Below, in pieces: positions 59,501 to 64,000 of a stretch of DNA of 64,000 bases (position 1 is its first letter; every line of letters starts with the position of its first letter). The notes beneath the pieces are model-generated. The model was not told the DNA's origin. It did not search any database and saw only the letters and a program-made list of their open reading frames with translations. The stretch covers positions 34,162,001 through 34,226,000 of the forward strand of contig JBITNC010000001.1 of assembly GCA_050084985.1 (NCBI GenBank), in the 5' to 3' direction. The translations under genes and the position numbers were made by a program. The DNA comes from Nageia nagi. Its lineage: Eukaryota; Pinophyta.

Positions 59501-60057
59501 TTTGATGGTGAGACATACCTGTCTGTCTCTTCACCTACTGCTATGGCTAACATGGATAATAATAATTGTAGATGTGCAAAAAAATTGGAGAGTGAGAGCT
59601 CAGAACTGGGGAACTCCATAAACTTTACAGTCCTAGCTGCATTTTTATTTAGCCAGGCCATGATATTTGCTCTCAGATTGGAATTGGGTGTCATATACCA
59701 ATCAATGTGCACAAGGGAATGCATAGGGGAGGGTGGATTAAAAGCCTTTGCTACTGAAATGGAATCCAAATTTAAGATAGTTCTACCTTGCAAGTTTATA
59801 ACTATCCTGGTTGCAGGATCAAATGCCCCCTTTATAACCTCTATCAACTCAGGAGTAGGAAAGCATCTATGGGGAATGAAATACATGAGACCCGACCCCA
59901 TTAGTGAATGTGCTATATGATTAAAACTAAAGTTTGGGAACTTACCTTCAACCGTGCCCTTGGGGTTCTTATTTCAGACTGTAATTTTAGTATCCCGCAA
60001 TAATTCCATGGAATCCATTATTTTCCTTGCTATCTTCACCGATGACCCTGAGCTCAT
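56563..60057 (-). pseudogene. Gypsy 2 third ORF, about 1,165 codons, function unknown
   Basis: A single frame from MSSGSSVKIARKIMDSMELL at 60057 to a stop at 56563, with no frameshift but about twenty in-frame stops. Its N-terminal half (to about 58450) looks globular (FNHIAHSLMGSGLMYFIPH, YMTPNSNLRANIMAWLNKNA, MPHGETEDWFFIEEGTFIRLYG). An acidic patch, basic clusters RRPRRVYTIKRK and PKRRRRSP, and a Pro/Ser/Thr-rich linker follow (58410-57886). The C-terminal third (about 57560-56563) is Leu-, Lys- and Glu-rich, with coiled-coil character. No membrane segment or signal peptide is seen. The clusters could be nuclear import signals. It sits after integrase as in gypsy 1. No known family was recognised. 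Confidence 0.75.
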
Positions 60058-60581
60058 TTCTGTTTGCTTGTGCTATGCTTATCAACTCTTCTTGTCTCAC
60101 TTCTGTCACCCCTAACCCACACTTTGCTTTACTCAGATTCTTTTGCTATATTCCACAGCTCCTAGCAATGCGTAGTAGATACTAGTTCTACAAATTTGTA
60201 AGTGAATACTTCTTATGAATTTTGGAATTCAGGTATTTTGGCGAGTAGTGCTCTTGGTCCTTTTATAGCTCCTCATGTTGATTGATGCACAATCTCTTGG
60301 AATGTGCACAATATCCTCATGGATGGTAGCATTAATAACCGATTTGATATTATGCGCTCTTTTCAGGAACTCCAAGATTTGATTTTCTATACCCTTTTGG
60401 AAACTTCAATTCTACTGATGCAAAAGTACAACTACCACTAAGTTACTAATAAATAATTGACAACCATAACAACAAATTGAAATAAATGCAAACGGCACAC
60501 AATTTACAATATGTGTACAAAATCATATTTTTTCAAAAAAAATCACTATCCTGCGCTTGCGGTCTTATATCGCTTTAGGTG
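60058..60581 (-). other. Gypsy 2 spacer between integrase and third ORF
   Basis: About 0.5 kb without a reading frame, in the same position as the spacer 32694-33250 of gypsy 1. Confidence 0.6.
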
Positions 60582-61664
60582 CTATCCATTAACTGAAATC
60601 GGTAGTTTGCACCCATTTAATTTTACCAGCTCAAAGGCATTTTTCCCAATGCATTTAGCTACTACATAGGGTCCAGACCATATGGATTCAAATTTTTTGT
60701 GTTTCCTCAGTTTAGCTATGTCCTCATTCCATTTCAATACTAAATCTCCTTCTTTGAAAGTATCCGAAGTTGATTTTTGACCATCAAACCATCTTTTTAC
60801 TATTTCATTTCTTCTCCAGAGGTCTTGATATGATTGATCCTGGAGCTCTTCTAGATGCAATAGTTCATTCATCCGAACCTCAAGAGATTCAAAATCCTCA
60901 CCATATTCTTGCAAAACTTTTAAAATTGGAAGCTCGAAATGACTTGGTAATACCGCCCTTTTACCGTATACCAATGTATATGGGCTGGTTTTAATGGCTG
61001 ACTTTATTATGATCCTATCTACCCACAATGCCCAATTGAGCTTTTCGTGCCAAGTCCAGGGATTATCCTCCACTGTTCTTTTGAGAATCTGAATCAAATT
61101 TTTGTTTGTGGACTCAGCCAAACCATTACCCTGGGAGTAATAATTTGAGGAAGTTTTCCAATAGATACCTAATCTCATAGCAAAATCAATAACTTTAGCT
61201 CCTACGAACACCAAACCATTATCTGAAATTATTGTTTGAGGAACACCATACCTGGTAATTAACTTTTCTACAAATCTCAGAATAGTCTTCTAATTTTCCT
61301 CTTTTACGGCCTCTACTTCCGCCCATCTGGTAAAAAAGTATATAGCAGTAAGGATGAATTTGTGTCTGGAAGAGGATTTTGGATTGATGAATCCGATAAA
61401 ATCTAGCCCCCACTGGTGGAAGGGTTCTTCTACTTGGATTGGTTCCAATGGTAATGCTGCATTTCTCTTTCTTCCCACATACCTCTGACACTTCTCACAA
61501 TTTTGTGCCTTTGCAAAAGCCTCTTTAAACATAGTGGGCCAGTAATATCTCGCTTGAATGATCTTACCCACTATCGTGTATCCGAAGTAATGACCTCCAA
61601 ACTCTCCGGAATGAAACTCTTCAATGAGCTTAGCTGACTTTGTCATCGGTATGCATCTTAGCAA
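60582..61664 (-). pseudogene. Gypsy 2 integrase, one in-frame stop
   Basis: A single frame of about 361 codons broken only by a TAG at 61290-61292. The zinc-binding HHCC part is complete (HSGEFGGH...CEKCQRYVG, about 61610-61490). The core has WGLDFIGF, IISDNGLVF and NGLAESTNKN, so the Asp, Asp and Glu triad is intact. The C-terminal part has FKEGDLVLKWNEDI and KFESIWSGPYVV and ends LPISVNG. It inserts element cDNA into the chromosome. This is the best preserved coding region of the window. Confidence 0.9.
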
Positions 61665-62107
61665 AATGCCATCATGATTTCTCCTATAAAGTATCTGATC
61701 TACCTCTGTGTAATTCTGGGCATGTATCTTGAATCACCTTCTTTGGGATGCATTCATGTTTCCTGGTAGTTTTCCGGTCTCAAAATATTTGCTTAATTGC
61801 TCCATCCAATCCTTTGTTGTATCTTCGGGTATGGATTCTGGGGTTTCTTGTTCAACAAAGCATACATCTCCTTTGCTGGTATCGTAGGTTTTGCAAGTTG
61901 CTCACAAAGTGCTCTTCCTTTTATGAGCTTGGTGGGCTGAATTTCCACATCGTATTTTAGAATTTTTGAAATCCACCTGGGTCTTCCTTATCCCAATTCT
62001 CCCTGCATAACATAAGACCTAACATTCGGGTGTATAGTTAGAATCAAAATCCTACTCTGAGCAATGTAATGTTTTAACTTACCAAGTGCTTTCACAATAG
62101 CTAGGAC
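61665..62107 (-). pseudogene. Gypsy 2 RNase H end and connection to integrase
   Basis: YDVEIQPTKLIKGRALCEQLA (about 62000-61930) matches the gypsy 1 connection EIKPTKLRKGRALYENIA. No additional RNase H domain is present between here and integrase. One frameshift separates it from the frame of reverse transcriptase. Confidence 0.75.
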
Positions 62108-63150
62108 CTATTTTTCAATAAAAGTGTATTTTTCCTCACAACTATTCATAGTCTGGCTGAAAAATGCGACTGGGTATTCTTCATTTCTTTCGTACTTCTG
62201 GGTTAAAATGCCTGCAACACTAGTATCTGAACCATATGCATATAGAATAAATTCTTTGCTGAAATTTGGATTTCTTAGTATAGGAGCTTTTGTAATTGCT
62301 ACCTTAATTTTCCGAAAAGCTTCTTTACCTTCCTCAGTCCATACAAAAGGAGTATCTTTTTTTAGCATCCGGGTGATAGGTTTGATAATGTTTGAGAAAT
62401 CCTGAATAAATCTTCTGACAAAGTTAATCTGACCTAGAAAAGATTGCAGAGACTTCTTATTAGATGGGAGAGACAAGTCATTTATAGCTTTAACTCTATC
62501 CAGATCAATAGCCCATCCCTCTTTTGAAATGACATGGCCCAATAATTTACCCTCATCTACTGCGAAGATAGACTTCTTAGGATTTAGGGATATACCATAC
62601 CTCTTACATTTGATGAAGGCTTGCTCCAGATGTTGAACATGCATGTTTTTTTCATGAGAGAAAATAGTAATATCATCAAGATATACCAACAGACTCTTAT
62701 TTACCAGCTCTCCAAACACATAATCCATAGCTCTCTGAAAGGTAGCCCCTACATTGGATAGTCCAAACAGCATTCTCTGAAAAGCAAATGTGCCCCATTT
62801 CATTGTAAAAGCTGTTTTGAACTGATCTTCATTCTGGACCCAAATTTGGTTATATCCCGAGAAGCCATCTATCAAAGAGAACTTTTCAGCTCTGGCTACA
62901 GTATTTAGTATTTGTTCCATTAGAGGTAAGGGGTAATGATCCCTCAATGATACTCCGTTCAAACCCCAGAAATCTACACACAACCTTATCTGGCCATTTT
63001 TTTTTCAGATAGGCACAAGATTGGCTACCCAAGTGGAATGCTTGATGGGATAAATTATCCCAGCCTTATACAGTTTTAGCACCTCCTGCTTCATGGCAAC
63101 TTTGATCTTGGGGTTTACTGGTCTTTACTGGTCTTTGTTTTTGTCTGATC
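62108..63150 (-). pseudogene. Gypsy 2 reverse transcriptase and RNase H
   Basis: The open stretch 62983-62108 (291 codons) has DHYPLPLMEQIL, LIDGFSGYNQIW, AFTMKWGTFAFQRM and the intact catalytic YLDD at 62683-62672. It continues into RNase H with SFLGQINFVRRFI, FILYAYGSDTSVAGIL (the first Asp is Tyr-Gly here) and YPVAFFSQTM. Upstream, a TGA at 63007-63005 stands where CGA (Arg) is expected before KKNGQIRL, and more of the N-terminus extends to about 63150. Confidence 0.9.
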
Positions 63151-63559
63151 AATTCAGCATCATCTATCAACTCGATTGTATGTTGTATCACTGATTTATC
63201 AAAAATCTTTAAATCATCATAAGACTAAGCAATAACATCAACATACGTTCTACATAACTATACAATTTCTTGAATCTATTTTGGAGTATTAGATGTACCA
63301 ATTTTTAATGACTTACCCAGAAAAACTTCATGTTCTTTATAGTTTTCTAGGTTTATTTTCATACCCCTTCCTTTTACCTGGTCACTCCTGTTGAACAATC
63401 CTTCGAATGGAATTAGATCCTTGGGGAGTTTATTATTGTTCAGCTAAATTATGTCTTGTTTCCAAAAAACTTCAGAGTCCTCTTCTCCTACTGCATGACA
63501 TACTGCTTGTTGTAATAAAAACTGGTTAATTTGAGCTTCATCCCAGAAAACCTACCAAA
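63151..63559 (-). other. Gypsy 2 linker between RNase H-like domain and reverse transcriptase
   Basis: Translated sequence contains SVIQHTIELIDDAELIR next to reverse transcriptase and GLFNRSDQVKGRG further up, the same layout as the linker at 29691-30099. Confidence 0.5.
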
Positions 63560-64000
63560 AGGAATCATTATCCGGAACTGATGGCCTAAAAATGAGCTGA
63601 ACACCCTTTCTCTGGAACCAATCATTTGTGGGATCAAAACTGGCTCCCATTTGTGCTAATGTGTTAGCTTCTTGGTTGAATTTCCTTGGAATAGATTGAA
63701 TATGCAATGCTTCAAAATGCTCAAACAGATCCCAAACCTAATTCCTGTAGGCTTTCAAATAATGATGTTTGATTGAACATTTACCTGTCACTTATTTCAC
63801 AATCAAATCTGAATCTCCTTTGATCTTTAGACACTAAATTTTCATTTTGATAGCTTGTTCTAGTCCCAGGCAAAGAGCTTCATATTCTGCCATGTTATTT
63901 GAACATAACCAAGTGAGTCTAAAAGAAAATCTATGTACCTTACCAATTGGGTTAGTCAGGATAATCCTAGCTTTGGATCCATTTTTGGATCTTGCCCCAT
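63560..64000 (-). pseudogene. Archaeal-type RNase H domain upstream of reverse transcriptase, gypsy 2
   Basis: Read downward from the window end: GSKARIILTNPIGKVHRFSF, CSNNMAEYEALCLGLEQAI, CLKIKGDSDLIVK, HHYLKAYRN, VWDLFEHFEALHIQSIPRKF and NQEANTLAQMGA. The Glu (YEAL) and Asp (GDSD) are kept, and the last acidic position is Asn (ANTL, usually ADAL). The segment with the first Asp lies beyond the window. Stops (TAG, TAA) break it. The arrangement equals gypsy 1, which shows that the place of this domain is a family trait. Confidence 0.85.

Larger units (their letters stand above)
54972..64000 (-). mobile_element. Gypsy element 2, minus strand, runs off window
   Basis: Read downward: RNase H-like domain, reverse transcriptase, RNase H, integrase, third ORF and an LTR. 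It is less decayed than gypsy 1: reverse transcriptase and integrase each have one long nearly unbroken frame, and the third ORF has no frameshift. Gag, protease and the other LTR lie past 64000. It cut element C, so it is younger than that element. The side of the LTR next to the third ORF carries a primer-site-like motif, not a polypurine tract, so LTR ownership is uncertain. Confidence 0.82.

Overview
The window reads as intergenic DNA from a large, repeat-rich plant nuclear genome. It is AT-rich, every recognisable protein family is a plant transposable-element family (Ty1/copia, Ty3/gypsy with a second RNase H, L1-type LINE, DUF659-type hAT), and I found no host gene, tRNA, rRNA or CRISPR array. 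A gymnosperm or another large-genome seed plant would fit, but the sequence does not fix the species. Almost every coding region is a pseudogene whose breaks are mostly TAG/TGA stops where Gln, Trp or Arg is expected, as in old methylated copies.

Layout. 36-3546 and 13669-16651 are two direct copies of one segment carrying a minus-strand hAT transposase pseudogene and, at its far side, a block that keeps many CpGs. 3547-4819 is the 3' end of a copia element with its LTR. About 5040-11700 holds a minus-strand L1-type LINE (ORF2 with endonuclease, reverse transcriptase and zf-RVT; ORF1 with DUF4283). 16652-17925 contains two minus-strand copia LTRs of other subfamilies. 17950-19821 is unassigned.

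From 19822 to the end the window is a nest. Copia element A starts with its LTR at 19822. It is interrupted in its integrase by a 14-kb gypsy element (gypsy 1, 24845-38897, target duplication CAAAC) and again in its 3' untranslated region by copia element B (41040-50086, decayed target duplication ATCCA). Element A ends in an LTR (50576-51074) that is also the 5' LTR of copia element C. Element C is cut at 54972 by an LTR that leads into a second gypsy element (gypsy 2, minus strand), which runs off the window.

The most unusual point is shared by both gypsy elements: a second, archaeal-type RNase H domain lies between protease and reverse transcriptase, and a third ORF of about 1,160-1,260 codons lies after integrase. 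Plant Tat-lineage gypsy elements are known to carry such a second RNase H, but usually after the first one. The copia family is also odd: 2.7-3.5 kb leaders, tandem arrays that differ between sister copies, and two polypurine-like tracts about 0.7-1.0 kb apart.
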